DNA of 64,000 nt from Bacillota bacterium (GTDB taxonomy: Bacteria > Bacillota > UBA4882 > UBA8346). The notes under the pieces were generated by a model. The model made no database searches. It was not told the origin of the DNA and saw nothing but the letters and a program-made list of their open reading frames with translations. Numbering within the stretch: position 1 is the stretch's first letter; every line of letters begins with the position of its first letter. The stretch covers positions 124,001-188,000 of the forward strand of contig JAEXDA010000043.1 in the NCBI GenBank assembly GCA_023401925.1, written 5' to 3'. Of this stretch, positions 25,640-34,559 are shown piece by piece. Made by a program: the position numbers and the translations under genes.

Positions 25640-26701
25640 ATGGCTGTAAAAGTAGGTATTAACGGTTTTGGCAGAATTGGTCGACTTGTGTTTAGCGCAC
25701 TGGTTGGCAAAGGCCTTTTGGGAAAGGAGATTGACGTTGTTGCAGTAGTTGATGTCAGCACTGATGCCCAATACTTTGCATACCAACTGAAGTATGATTC
25801 CGTACATGGGAAATTTGATGGCGAATTAGCAACCGCCAAGAGTAAACCCGATGTAGAGTCCGACGATATCTTGATCGTAAACGGCCACAAAATCCAATGC
25901 GTTATGGCAACCAAAGATCCCAGCCAATTGCCTTGGAAAGATCTGGGTGTTGATTACGTTATCGAGTCTACCGGTTTGTTTACTGACTCTGAAAAGGCCA
26001 AAGGCCATTTGGCAGCGGGCGCTAAAAAGGTTGTTATTTCCGCCCCCGGTAAAGGTGACGTTAAGACAATCGTTATGGGCGTTAATGAACAAGAATACGA
26101 CAAATCAAAACACGACATTGTATCCAACGCCTCTTGTACAACCAACTGTTTAGCTCCTTTAGTTCATGTAATTTTAAAAGAAGGCATCGGCATTGAAACT
26201 GGTTTGATGACCACCATTCATTCCTATACCGCTACTCAAAAGACGGTAGATGGTCCTTCCAAAAAAGACTGGCGTGGTGGCCGTGCTGCGGCAATCAATA
26301 TCATTCCTTCCACCACTGGTGCTGCAAAGGCTGTCGGCGAAGTATTACCGGTTACCAAGGGCAAATTAACCGGAATGTCCTTCAGAGTACCGACCCCTGA
26401 TGTATCAGTCGTCGATTTAACCTTCAGAGCGACCCGGGACACCTCAATTGAAGAAATCGACTCCTTAATGAAGAAAGCGGCGGATTCCTACATGAAAGGA
26501 ATTTTGGGAGTGGCCGATGAAGAAGTCGTATCCACTGACTTCGTCCATGACAATCGTTCTTCAATCTATGATTCACTAGCCACTCTCCAAAACAATCTTA
26601 AAGGTGAAAAACGCTTCTTCAAAGTTGTTTCCTGGTATGATAACGAGTGGGGTTATTCCAACCGTGTCGTTGATTTATTAACCTATATGATTAGTAAGTA
26701 A
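25640..26701 (+). CDS. gap: Glyceraldehyde-3-phosphate dehydrogenase
   Basis: 353 residues from ATG 25640, with GGAGGT twelve bases upstream. NAD-binding GINGFGRIGR, catalytic Cys in SNASCTTNCLAP, and His in the IHSYTATQ segment. It oxidises and phosphorylates glyceraldehyde-3-phosphate. Segments such as FAYQLKYDSVHGKF and SKKDWRGGRAAA resemble the E. coli GapA/eukaryotic branch rather than the usual Bacillus/Clostridium form with KDLRRAR. Slightly longer than typical (about 335). First structural gene of the glycolytic operon. Confidence 0.97.
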   Translation: MAVKVGINGFGRIGRLVFSALVGKGLLGKEIDVVAVVDVSTDAQYFAYQLKYDSVHGKFDGELATAKSKPDVESDDILIVNGHKIQCVMATKDPSQLPWKDLGVDYVIESTGLFTDSEKAKGHLAAGAKKVVISAPGKGDVKTIVMGVNEQEYDKSKHDIVSNASCTTNCLAPLVHVILKEGIGIETGLMTTIHSYTATQKTVDGPSKKDWRGGRAAAINIIPSTTGAAKAVGEVLPVTKGKLTGMSFRVPTPDVSVVDLTFRATRDTSIEEIDSLMKKAADSYMKGILGVADEEVVSTDFVHDNRSSIYDSLATLQNNLKGEKRFFKVVSWYDNEWGYSNRVVDLLTYMISK

Positions 26702-26724
26702 TTTTAGAAGTCAGGGGCAAGGAA

Positions 26725-26794
26725 CCAGGAGTCAGAAAAACAAGTCATATTGAAGCAAGCAGCTTTTCGTTTGGCTTTCAATTCTGGCTTCTGG
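26725..26794 (+). repeat. Imperfect inverted repeat in the gap-pgk gap
   Basis: CCAGGAGTCAGAA (26725-26737) and TTCTGGCTTCTGG (26782-26794) can pair in 11 of 13 positions. The structure lies in the mRNA between gap and pgk and could affect processing or relative expression. The right arm is shared with the nrdG leader (14704). Confidence 0.4.
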
Positions 26795-26841
26795 ACATTG
26801 GCTCCTAAATTCGTTTTTAAATGAGAGGAGGCTGTTAACCG

Positions 26842-28029
26842 ATGAACAAAATGACAATTAATGATATTGATGTGAAAGGAAAACGGGTTTTAGTCAGGGT
26901 CGATTTTAATGTTCCTGTTGATGATCAGGGGAATATTACCGATGATCGCCGGATTAAAGCAGCAATCCCTACCATTAAAACTTTAGCCGATCGTGGCGCC
27001 AAGGTCATTCTGGTTTCCCATTTTGGCCGTCCCAAAGGGGGTCCGGATAATAAATACCGGATGGATAATATGGCCAAAAGACTTGGGGAATTAATGGGCA
27101 CAACCATTGTGAAAGTCAATGATTGTATTGGCGATGAACCTAAAAATGCAATCGCAAATTTAGCTCCTGGTGGAATTGTCTTACTTGAAAATGTGCGGTT
27201 TTATAAAGAAGAAGAAGCCAATGACGAAGGCTTTGCCAAAAAACTTTCTGAGCTGGCCGATGTTTATGTAAATGATGCCTTTGGTACGGCTCACAGGGCA
27301 CATGCATCGACTGCTGGAGTGGCTAAGTTCCTAAAACCTGCTGTTTCCGGATACTTAATGCAAAAAGAAATCGATTTCATGGGCAAAGCTCTTTCCAATC
27401 CCGAAAGACCCTTTGTTGCCATTCTTGGCGGCGCAAAAGTGGCTGATAAATTAGGTGTTATCAAAAACTTATTGGAGAAAGTGGATACCCTGATTATTGG
27501 TGGGGGTATGGCGTATACATTTTTGAAAGCCCAAGGCGGTGAAATTGGTAAATCCCTGCTGGATGCTGAAAAGATCGATTTTGCCAAAGAAATGATTGCC
27601 AAAGCCAAGTCAAAAGGCGTTCAGCTTTTACTACCTATTGATACAGTTGTAACCGATGACTTCAAAAATCCGACTCTTTCTAAAACAGTAGCTTCCAATC
27701 AAATTCCCGCGGAACTACAGGGAGTTGATATCGGACCTGAAACCATCAAAATTTTCTCACAGGCAGTTGCTGATGCCAAAACCGTTGTTTGGAACGGTCC
27801 GATGGGTGTTTTTGAAGTCGCTCAGTTTGCCGTTGGTACCCGTTCAGTTGCCGATGCTTTAACAAAATGCAAAGGGACTTCTATAGTTGGTGGCGGTGAT
27901 TCCGCAGCAGCTGTCGAACAAATGGGCTTTGCCGAAAAAGTATCCCACGTCTCCACAGGCGGCGGAGCTTCTTTAGAGTTCCTTGAGGGAATTGAATTAC
28001 CGGGTATTGCCGTTTTAACGGATAAATAA
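26842..28029 (+). CDS. pgk: Phosphoglycerate kinase
   Basis: 395 residues, two-domain kinase. N-terminal VLVRVDFNVPVDD and LVSHFGRPKGG bind 3-phosphoglycerate; LGGAKVADKLGVI and IVGGGDSAAAVE are nucleotide-domain signatures. Makes ATP from 1,3-bisphosphoglycerate. AGAGGAGG before ATG 26842. Second enzyme gene of the operon. Confidence 0.98.
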   Translation: MNKMTINDIDVKGKRVLVRVDFNVPVDDQGNITDDRRIKAAIPTIKTLADRGAKVILVSHFGRPKGGPDNKYRMDNMAKRLGELMGTTIVKVNDCIGDEPKNAIANLAPGGIVLLENVRFYKEEEANDEGFAKKLSELADVYVNDAFGTAHRAHASTAGVAKFLKPAVSGYLMQKEIDFMGKALSNPERPFVAILGGAKVADKLGVIKNLLEKVDTLIIGGGMAYTFLKAQGGEIGKSLLDAEKIDFAKEMIAKAKSKGVQLLLPIDTVVTDDFKNPTLSKTVASNQIPAELQGVDIGPETIKIFSQAVADAKTVVWNGPMGVFEVAQFAVGTRSVADALTKCKGTSIVGGGDSAAAVEQMGFAEKVSHVSTGGGASLEFLEGIELPGIAVLTDK

Positions 28030-28051
28030 TAAGCAGAATGATTGTACAAGG

Positions 28052-28071
28052 CCCGGATATATCTATCCGGG
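28052..28071 (+). terminator. Hairpin between pgk and tpiA
   Basis: CCCGGATA pairs with TATCCGGG around a four-base loop, followed by TCTACTATTAATTTT. Strong stem but broken T-run, so it may attenuate rather than stop transcription into tpiA. Confidence 0.45.
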
Positions 28072-28099
28072 TCTACTATTAATTTTAGAGGTGAATATC

Positions 28100-28849
28100 A
28101 TGCGTAAACCAATTATCGCCGGTAACTGGAAAATGAATAAAACTATTCCCGAGGCCAAGACGTTAGTATCTGGCTTAGTGAGTAAACTTGCCGGCAAAAC
28201 CGATGTTGAAGTAGTTTTTTGCCCGCCATTTACCGCATTAAGTACGGTGAGAGAATTAATCACGGGAACTCCTTATGGCCTTGGAGCCCAGGATTTATTT
28301 TGGAAAGAGCAGGGTGCTTACACTGGAGAAGTATCACCGTTGATGTTAAAGGATATCGGCTGTGATTATGTGATTATCGGACATTCGGAACGACGCCAGT
28401 ATTTTGGAGAGACCGATGAAACAGTGAACCAGAAAGTAAAAGCAGCCTTGTCGGTCGGCATTAAGCCAATTATTTGCGTGGGTGAGTCTCTTGCTCAACG
28501 CGAAGCCGGTGAAACCGATACCTTGATTAAAGGGCAGACCGAAAAAGCATTAAAGGAGATCGATGCTGCTGCAATTCCGACTATGGTCATTGCTTATGAA
28601 CCGATCTGGGCTATCGGCACCGGAAAATCATCCAGCGCGGCCGATGCCAATCAGGTAATCGGATTAATCCGGAATACGGTGGCAAAACTTTATGGTCAGG
28701 CTATAGCCGATCAAATTCGGATTCAGTATGGCGGCAGTGTAAAACCTGAAAACATTAAAGAATATATGAGCCAACCGGAAATTGATGGTGCTTTGGTTGG
28801 TGGTGCAAGTTTGGAAGTGGAATCTTTCTTAAAATTGATTCAATATTAA
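28100..28849 (+). CDS. tpiA: Triosephosphate isomerase
   Basis: 249 residues from ATG 28100 (SD GAGGTG). Catalytic residues are in GNWKMNK, IIGHSERR and the loop AYEPIWAIGTG (catalytic Glu); YGGSVKPEN binds phosphate. Interconverts dihydroxyacetone phosphate and glyceraldehyde-3-phosphate. An in-frame GTG at 28091 lies within the SD and is not preferred. Confidence 0.98.
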   Translation: MRKPIIAGNWKMNKTIPEAKTLVSGLVSKLAGKTDVEVVFCPPFTALSTVRELITGTPYGLGAQDLFWKEQGAYTGEVSPLMLKDIGCDYVIIGHSERRQYFGETDETVNQKVKAALSVGIKPIICVGESLAQREAGETDTLIKGQTEKALKEIDAAAIPTMVIAYEPIWAIGTGKSSSAADANQVIGLIRNTVAKLYGQAIADQIRIQYGGSVKPENIKEYMSQPEIDGALVGGASLEVESFLKLIQY

Positions 28850-28871
28850 AGTTCGCAAGGGGTGAAATATC

Positions 28872-30413
28872 ATGAGTTTCAAACCTGCCGCGCTCATCAT
28901 TTTAGATGGCTGGGGGCTCAATCCACGGGAAGATGGCAATGCCATTAAGCACGCCAATACCCCTTTTTTGAAAAGTTTATTTGCTAAATATCCTTCGGCA
29001 ACTCTTTTAACCTCCGGGGAAGCTGTTGGTTTACCAGAGGGGCAAATGGGTACATCTGAAGTCGGCCATTTGAATATCGGCGCCGGACGCGTTGTTTATC
29101 AAAGCTTGGTTCGGATTTCCAAAGCTTTGCGTGAAGGCCAGTTTAAACAAAACAAGGTCTTTCTGGATTCAATTCAATATGCGGTGAAAGAGAATCGGCC
29201 TTTGCACTTGATGGGCTTAGTTTCACCGGGTGGTGTACATAGCCATACGGAACATCTTTATGGTCTGCTTCAGTTAGCCAAAGAACTTGGCATTCAAGAG
29301 GTTTATATCCATGCGTTTTTAGATGGCCGGGATACCCCTCCCTCCAGTGCCAAGGAGTACTTGGAAGAATTGGAGAAGGTTTGCCAGGAAAAAGGAATTG
29401 GCAGGATCGCGACCATCGGTGGCCGTTATTATGGTATGGACCGTGATAAACGATGGGACCGTGTTGAAAAAGCTTATGCTGCGATGGTTTATGGAGAAGG
29501 AGAAACGGCTAATTCAGCTTTGGAGGCTGTAACCAACTCTTATGCCAAAGAAGTCACTGATGAATTCGTTTTACCGACCGTTATGATGAAAAATGGCAAA
29601 CCATTAGCAACAATCAAGAATGGGGATCCGGTTATATTCTTTAATTTCCGGCCTGATCGGGCCCGGGAGATTGCCAGGGTTTTTGTAGATCCCAATTTTG
29701 ACGGCTTTACACGGAAAACGGGTTTTCTGGGACCACAATTTTCCTGTATGACCCAATACGACGAGACTTTGGAAGTCCCAATAATTTTCCCGCCTGAAGA
29801 AAAATTGCAGAACATTTTAGCAGAAGTTTTAGGGAATAACGGGTTAAAACAATTGCGGATTGCCGAGACTGAAAAATATGCCCATGTGACCTTCTTTTTT
29901 AATGGCGGAGTGGAACAACCTTATCCATTGGAAGAAAGGGTTTTAATTCCTTCACCGAAAGTCGCAACCTATGATTTAAAACCCGAAATGAGCGCACTTG
30001 AAGTCACCGATGCGGTGCTGGCGGAAATCGAAAAGGATAAATTTGACGCCATCATTATGAATTATGCCAACTGTGACATGGTGGGGCATACCGGAATTCT
30101 TGCCGCAGCTCAAAAGGCCGTTGAAACGGTCGATGCCTGCCTATCCAAAGTCATACCGGCTATTTTAGCCAAAGGTGGTGCAGTGATCATTACAGCAGAT
30201 CACGGTAATGCGGAACAGATGGTTGATTATCAAACCAAAGAGCCCTTTACAGCTCATACAACCTTCCCTGTTCCAGTTATTGTGGTGGGAGCTGGTGAAA
30301 ATATAAAAGTACGGGATGGAATTTTGGCTGATTTGGCTCCTACCTTATTACAATTGCTTGATATTCCAAAACCTTCGGAGATGACCGGAGAAACTTTGAT
30401 TCAAAAAGCATAA
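28872..30413 (+). CDS. gpmI: 2,3-bisphosphoglycerate-independent phosphoglycerate mutase
   Basis: 513 residues, alkaline-phosphatase superfamily, manganese dependent. LIILDGWG begins the metal site, Ser in MGTSEVGHLNIGAGR is the phosphorylated residue, and later ITADHGNAEQM and HTTFPVPVI complete the metal ligands. Interconverts 3- and 2-phosphoglycerate. Spaced 22 bases after tpiA. Confidence 0.98.
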   Translation: MSFKPAALIILDGWGLNPREDGNAIKHANTPFLKSLFAKYPSATLLTSGEAVGLPEGQMGTSEVGHLNIGAGRVVYQSLVRISKALREGQFKQNKVFLDSIQYAVKENRPLHLMGLVSPGGVHSHTEHLYGLLQLAKELGIQEVYIHAFLDGRDTPPSSAKEYLEELEKVCQEKGIGRIATIGGRYYGMDRDKRWDRVEKAYAAMVYGEGETANSALEAVTNSYAKEVTDEFVLPTVMMKNGKPLATIKNGDPVIFFNFRPDRAREIARVFVDPNFDGFTRKTGFLGPQFSCMTQYDETLEVPIIFPPEEKLQNILAEVLGNNGLKQLRIAETEKYAHVTFFFNGGVEQPYPLEERVLIPSPKVATYDLKPEMSALEVTDAVLAEIEKDKFDAIIMNYANCDMVGHTGILAAAQKAVETVDACLSKVIPAILAKGGAVIITADHGNAEQMVDYQTKEPFTAHTTFPVPVIVVGAGENIKVRDGILADLAPTLLQLLDIPKPSEMTGETLIQKA

Positions 30414-30552
30414 TTCATTTTCAAACCGCTGGAAGCAGACGAGCAAAAGTTGCTTCTCCACAAATTTGAGAAAGATGACTTGATTGATTCGTTCATATTT
30501 TTAATATAAACGGTTATCTTATTTTTGAAATAAAAATGGGAGGGGATATTCA

Positions 30553-31860
30553 ATGACATCTATTGTAGATGTTTATGCACGGGAAATACTTGATTCACGG
30601 GGTAATCCGACCGTAGAGGTTGAGGTCGAATTGGCGGATGGTAGCACTGGACGCGCAGCTGTTCCTTCAGGCGCTTCGACTGGGGCATTTGAAGCCGTAG
30701 AATTGCGGGATGGAGATAAAAGCCGCTATTTAGGAAGAGGAGTCCAAAAAGCGGTTGAAAACGTTAATGATGAAATAGCTTCCGAAGTTGTTGGACTCGA
30801 CGCTTTAGATCAGGTTACCGTAGATAAATTGATGATCGAATTGGACGGTACCCCCAACAAAGCAAAATTAGGCGCTAATGCAATATTAGGGGTTTCCTTA
30901 GCAGTTGCTAAAGCTGCTGCCAATAGTTTAGCCCTCCCCTTATACCGGTATCTGGGTGGTGTGAATGCTAAAAATCTACCTGTGCCGATGATGAATATTT
31001 TAAATGGTGGTAAACACGCGGATAATAGTGTTGATTTACAGGAATTTATGGTCATGCCGGTCGGCGCCGAGAGTTTTTCTGAATGTCTCCGCTGGGGAGC
31101 AGAGATCTTTCATGCCTTAAAAAAAGTATTAAAGGATAAGGGCTATGGAACCGCGGTTGGCGATGAAGGCGGCTATGCTCCAAACTTAAAGAGCAATCAG
31201 GAAGCACTTGATGTAATTATGGAGGCCATTGGCGCAGCTGGATTTAAAGCGGGCGAACAAATCATGATTGCCATGGACCCTGCTTCCACTGAGTTATGGG
31301 ATGAAGCCAAGAAAAAAGGGGAAGAGGGCAAATATTTCTTCTGGAAGTCGAATATGATGAAAACTTCCGCGGAAATGGTTGATTTTTACGCTGATCTCGC
31401 CAAAAATTATCCCATTATTTCTATCGAAGATGGAATGGCCGAGGAAGACTGGGATGGATGGAAGATGATAACCGAGAGACTTGGAAAGACGGTACAACTA
31501 GTTGGCGATGACCTATTTGTTACCAATACCGAGCGTTTGAGCAAGGGAATCCAATTAGGAGTTGCTAATTCGATTCTTATCAAGGTAAATCAAATCGGTA
31601 CTTTGACCGAAACCCTGGATGCGATTGAAATGGCGAAACGGGCTGGTTATACTGCCATTGTATCTCACCGTTCCGGTGAAACAGAAGATACTACCATTGC
31701 TGATATTGTGGTTGCCACGAACTCCGGTCAGATTAAAACCGGAGCTCCATCCCGTACCGACCGGGTAGCCAAATATAATCAATTATTGCGAATAGAGGAT
31801 TTATTGGCTAGTGAAGCCATATATCCGGGAAAATCAGCTTTTTATAATGTCCAACGTTAA
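30553..31860 (+). CDS. eno: Enolase
   Basis: 435 residues. DSRGNPTVEVEV, the metal ligands in the IAMDPASTE, ISIEDGMAEEDW and VGDDLFVTN segments, and the SHRSGETEDTTIADI loop define enolase. Forms phosphoenolpyruvate. GGGAGGGG precedes ATG 30553. The 139-base gap after gpmI contains AT-rich sequence where a secondary promoter is possible. Confidence 0.98.
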   Translation: MTSIVDVYAREILDSRGNPTVEVEVELADGSTGRAAVPSGASTGAFEAVELRDGDKSRYLGRGVQKAVENVNDEIASEVVGLDALDQVTVDKLMIELDGTPNKAKLGANAILGVSLAVAKAAANSLALPLYRYLGGVNAKNLPVPMMNILNGGKHADNSVDLQEFMVMPVGAESFSECLRWGAEIFHALKKVLKDKGYGTAVGDEGGYAPNLKSNQEALDVIMEAIGAAGFKAGEQIMIAMDPASTELWDEAKKKGEEGKYFFWKSNMMKTSAEMVDFYADLAKNYPIISIEDGMAEEDWDGWKMITERLGKTVQLVGDDLFVTNTERLSKGIQLGVANSILIKVNQIGTLTETLDAIEMAKRAGYTAIVSHRSGETEDTTIADIVVATNSGQIKTGAPSRTDRVAKYNQLLRIEDLLASEAIYPGKSAFYNVQR

Positions 31861-31866
31861 AATTAC

Positions 31867-31895
31867 TTGTAGATTCTAGCCCGATGTGCTAAAAT
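31867..31895 (+). promoter_or_regulatory. Promoter ahead of secG
   Basis: TTGTAG (31867-31872), 17-base spacer, TAAAAT (31890-31895). Gives secG its own transcription start besides readthrough from eno. Confidence 0.5.
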
Positions 31896-31928
31896 AGTTG
31901 AGTATAAATTGGGTTGGAGGTGCCATTT

Positions 31929-32159
31929 GTGAAATTAGTCATTCAAATTATTTTATTTGTCATTGCGATAGCTCTAACAGCCATCATTATTTTGCAACCC
32001 AGTAAAGGTGAAGGGTTGGGAGCAATTGGCTCGGGTGGCCAGATGTTTTTCTCCAAAAATAAGGCTTTGGAAAAGTTATTAGATAAAGCTACGATGTGGC
32101 TTGCAATTGTTTTTGGCTTGTTACTAATTTTGGTTGAGATATGGGACAGATTTTTTTAA
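31929..32159 (+). CDS. secG: Preprotein translocase subunit SecG
   Basis: 76 residues with two transmembrane helices (LVIQIILFVIAIALTAIIIL; TMWLAIVFGLLLILVEI) around the conserved LQPSKGEGLGAIGSGG loop. Part of the SecYEG channel. GTG 31929 with GGAGGTG upstream. Found after eno in many Bacillota. Confidence 0.93.
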   Translation: MKLVIQIILFVIAIALTAIIILQPSKGEGLGAIGSGGQMFFSKNKALEKLLDKATMWLAIVFGLLLILVEIWDRFF

Positions 32160-32204
32160 CCTATGATTCAATCATGAAGGGGTAAATTTGCAATAATCTT
32201 GAAA

Positions 32205-32230
32205 AGAAGGGCTTATGCCCTTTTTTTTTA
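32205..32230 (+). terminator. Intrinsic terminator of the glycolytic operon
   Basis: AAGGGC-TTAT-GCCCTT followed by a run of T. Classic strong terminator after secG. Confidence 0.9.
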
Positions 32231-32330
32231 TCTCAAAGCTAGGAAATTCCAATAACTGAGATGAAGACAGCAGGATAATGAAAGAACGCGTCGAACCTAT
32301 AATTATAGTGCATTAGGGGGGGTTAAACTC

Positions 32331-33785
32331 TTGAGCTTAAAGAATCGATTCCAAAGTATTAAGCTAAAATTGCTACTTACCATCGCCGTTATGTTGTTAT
32401 CATTGGCAATCAGCAATTTTATCCCATCTCTCGGTCTTCGAATTGGGGTTGTAGTTTTTTTAATGGTTTTGTTTTTATTTCTCAGCAATTATTTGCTCAA
32501 TAAAATGATTTTGGCTCCATTACGGATTTTTGCCACGTTTGCGGAGAAAAGTTCCGATAAAGATCTTAGTTATAAAATAGAATTAAATACCAAAGATGAA
32601 TTTGAAATTTTAAGTAATTCATTAAATCTGATGGTGCAAAACCTGCGGGGTATTTTGGAAGAGAATTTGCAGTCTTCGGAACAATTGGCGTTTGCTGCTT
32701 CGGAAATGTCTTCCATGACCGAAAAGGTGGATCAGGCTGCTCAAGAGATTACCAAAACCATGGAACAAATGTCCAAGGTCACGGAAGATCAATATGAAAA
32801 TGTTCAACTTTCAGCCGCTGCATCTCAACAAATGGCTCAAACGGCTCAACAGGTAGCCAGTGAGGCCCAAAAAGCCGCGGGCCTTTCATCGCAGGTTTCA
32901 CAACGGGCCCGAAACGGTGAAGATATCATTCAAGAAATTAGTACCAAGATTCTCCAATTAAAGGAAACCGTCGATAATTCGGCTGAAGTTGTAAGAAGAC
33001 TGGGTAAAAGTTCGGTTGAAATTGGTAAAATCGTTGATGTTATCCGCGGAATTTCCAGACAAACCAACCTTTTGGCATTAAACGCCGCTATTGAAGCTGC
33101 ACGTGCCGGAGAACATGGCCGAGGTTTCTCGGTTGTTGCCGATGAGGTGCGTAGTTTGGCAGAACAATCAACCAATTCAGCAATTCAAATTGTTGCTTTG
33201 ATCAATGATATTCAAACTGAGACTCAAACAGCGGTTGATGCAATGGAACTCGGTACGCAAGTGGTTAGTGAAGGAACTCGGTTAACTCTTTCGGCGAGAG
33301 AAGCTTTTAATGAAATTACTCAATCCGTTAATCAAACCGTGAATACAATTCATGAAATTGCGGCCGCTTCAGAGGAACAAGCAGCCAGCAGTCAGGAAAT
33401 GACAGGGACTATGGAGACAGTTGCTGCCATTGCCAAGCAAAACGTGGGTGGAGCTAATCAGGTGGCTGCTGCAACCAAAGAACAGCGGGTCAATATGGAA
33501 AATCTTTTAATGTCCGCTGCTCAGTTGGAACAGATGGCCGATAGTCTGACCTCGATGGTTGGACGGTTTAAAGTAAAAGCCGATTTTCAGCGTTGTTGGC
33601 GGGTTAATGATTGTAACTGGGTTAATTGCCCCGCTTATCAGAGCAAAGAGGAAAAATGCTGGTTGATTCCGGATACTCTTTGCCCGGATGGTATTTCCAA
33701 TGGATCGATCACCGAGAAACGCACCATGTGCCATAACTGTGAAGTTTTTCAAATTAATAATAAGAAATCGACGAAAGACGCTTAG
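32331..33785 (+). CDS. Methyl-accepting chemotaxis protein with two-CW-type tail
   Basis: 484 residues. Two adjacent transmembrane helices (about 13-60) with almost no external loop, so no extracytoplasmic sensor domain. Then HAMP (about 60-110) and the signalling domain with hairpin tip (QTNLLALNAAIEAARAGEHG). The last 55 residues are Cys-rich: CWRVNDCNW, CPAY, CWLIPDTLC and MCHNC. This pattern fits the two-CW domain, thought to bind metal, and could be the sensing part. TTG start with a G-rich SD. Confidence 0.9.
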   Translation: MSLKNRFQSIKLKLLLTIAVMLLSLAISNFIPSLGLRIGVVVFLMVLFLFLSNYLLNKMILAPLRIFATFAEKSSDKDLSYKIELNTKDEFEILSNSLNLMVQNLRGILEENLQSSEQLAFAASEMSSMTEKVDQAAQEITKTMEQMSKVTEDQYENVQLSAAASQQMAQTAQQVASEAQKAAGLSSQVSQRARNGEDIIQEISTKILQLKETVDNSAEVVRRLGKSSVEIGKIVDVIRGISRQTNLLALNAAIEAARAGEHGRGFSVVADEVRSLAEQSTNSAIQIVALINDIQTETQTAVDAMELGTQVVSEGTRLTLSAREAFNEITQSVNQTVNTIHEIAAASEEQAASSQEMTGTMETVAAIAKQNVGGANQVAAATKEQRVNMENLLMSAAQLEQMADSLTSMVGRFKVKADFQRCWRVNDCNWVNCPAYQSKEEKCWLIPDTLCPDGISNGSITEKRTMCHNCEVFQINNKKSTKDA

Positions 33786-33797
33786 TCATAAAATATT

Positions 33798-33828
33798 AAC
33801 ACCGGAGAAAACTTCCGGTGTTTTATTT
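33798..33828 (+). terminator. Terminator after chemoreceptor gene
   Basis: AACACCGGA (33798-33806) pairs with TCCGGTGTT (33814-33822), followed by TTATTTTG. Good intrinsic terminator. Confidence 0.85.
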
Positions 33829-33922
33829 TGTCTCTTTTGGTTATCTTTCGGAAAGATTCGTTTTTGGGTATCAAAATTATCAATGATTTTGCTAACAATT
33901 TAGACGGGTGGGTGTCATCAAA

Positions 33923-34321
33923 GTGGAAATTGATCAGTATTGTTTTGCTTGTGGGAAGGAAAATCCAATCGGGCTTAAATTAAAATTTGAACACACTCCC
34001 GAAGGGGTTTTGGCGAATTTCATGCCGGTACGGGAATTTCAAGGTTTTGTTAACATTCTTCATGGTGGCATTATTGTAACATTGATGGATGAAGTCATGG
34101 CCCACGCTATTATTGTCAAAGGTTATCAGGGGGTTACGGCCCGGATGGAAATAAAATTTGAAAAGCCGATTGTTATGAATGAAATGGTAGAGGTGCGCGG
34201 GCAAATTCTTTGGGAGAAGAGAAAGATAATCAAAGCAAGTAGTAAAGTTATCCAAAATGGGGAAACCAAAGCCCAGGCTGTGGCTGATTTTTTTATTACC
34301 GGCCTTTGTACGGAAAACTAA
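33923..34321 (+). CDS. PaaI-type hotdog thioesterase
   Basis: 132 residues from GTG 33923; GTG 33908 is an in-frame alternative. Single hotdog fold: CFACGKENPIGLKL near the N-terminus, then GFVNILHGGIIVTLMDEVMA, the HGG(x)xxTLxDE motif with the catalytic acidic residue, and a beta-rich end. It probably hydrolyses acyl-CoA thioesters; substrate unknown. Stands alone between a terminator and the ackA promoter. Confidence 0.88.
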   Translation: MEIDQYCFACGKENPIGLKLKFEHTPEGVLANFMPVREFQGFVNILHGGIIVTLMDEVMAHAIIVKGYQGVTARMEIKFEKPIVMNEMVEVRGQILWEKRKIIKASSKVIQNGETKAQAVADFFITGLCTEN

Positions 34322-34449
34322 TTACTTTTATTGAAAGATGTATAAAAAATGATAAATATTGAATAAGCACCAGAAAAACATTTTAGGCGAGTTTCAGTAT
34401 TTTTTTCATTTTGCAACAATATCGTAACATTATGAATATGTAAACTCAA

Positions 34450-34478
34450 TTGCAAACAGCAAAATGCCTGTTTATAAT
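34450..34478 (+). promoter_or_regulatory. Promoter of ackA
   Basis: TTGCAA (34450-34455), a 17-base spacer and TATAAT (34473-34478) give a near-consensus vegetative promoter about 80 bases before the ackA start. Confidence 0.7.
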
Positions 34479-34559
34479 TAATATGTCCAACCAACAGTGG
34501 AGAAATATGTGCTGCAAATTATCTCTACAATAAAAATGGTTGAGGGGAGGTATAACCCG

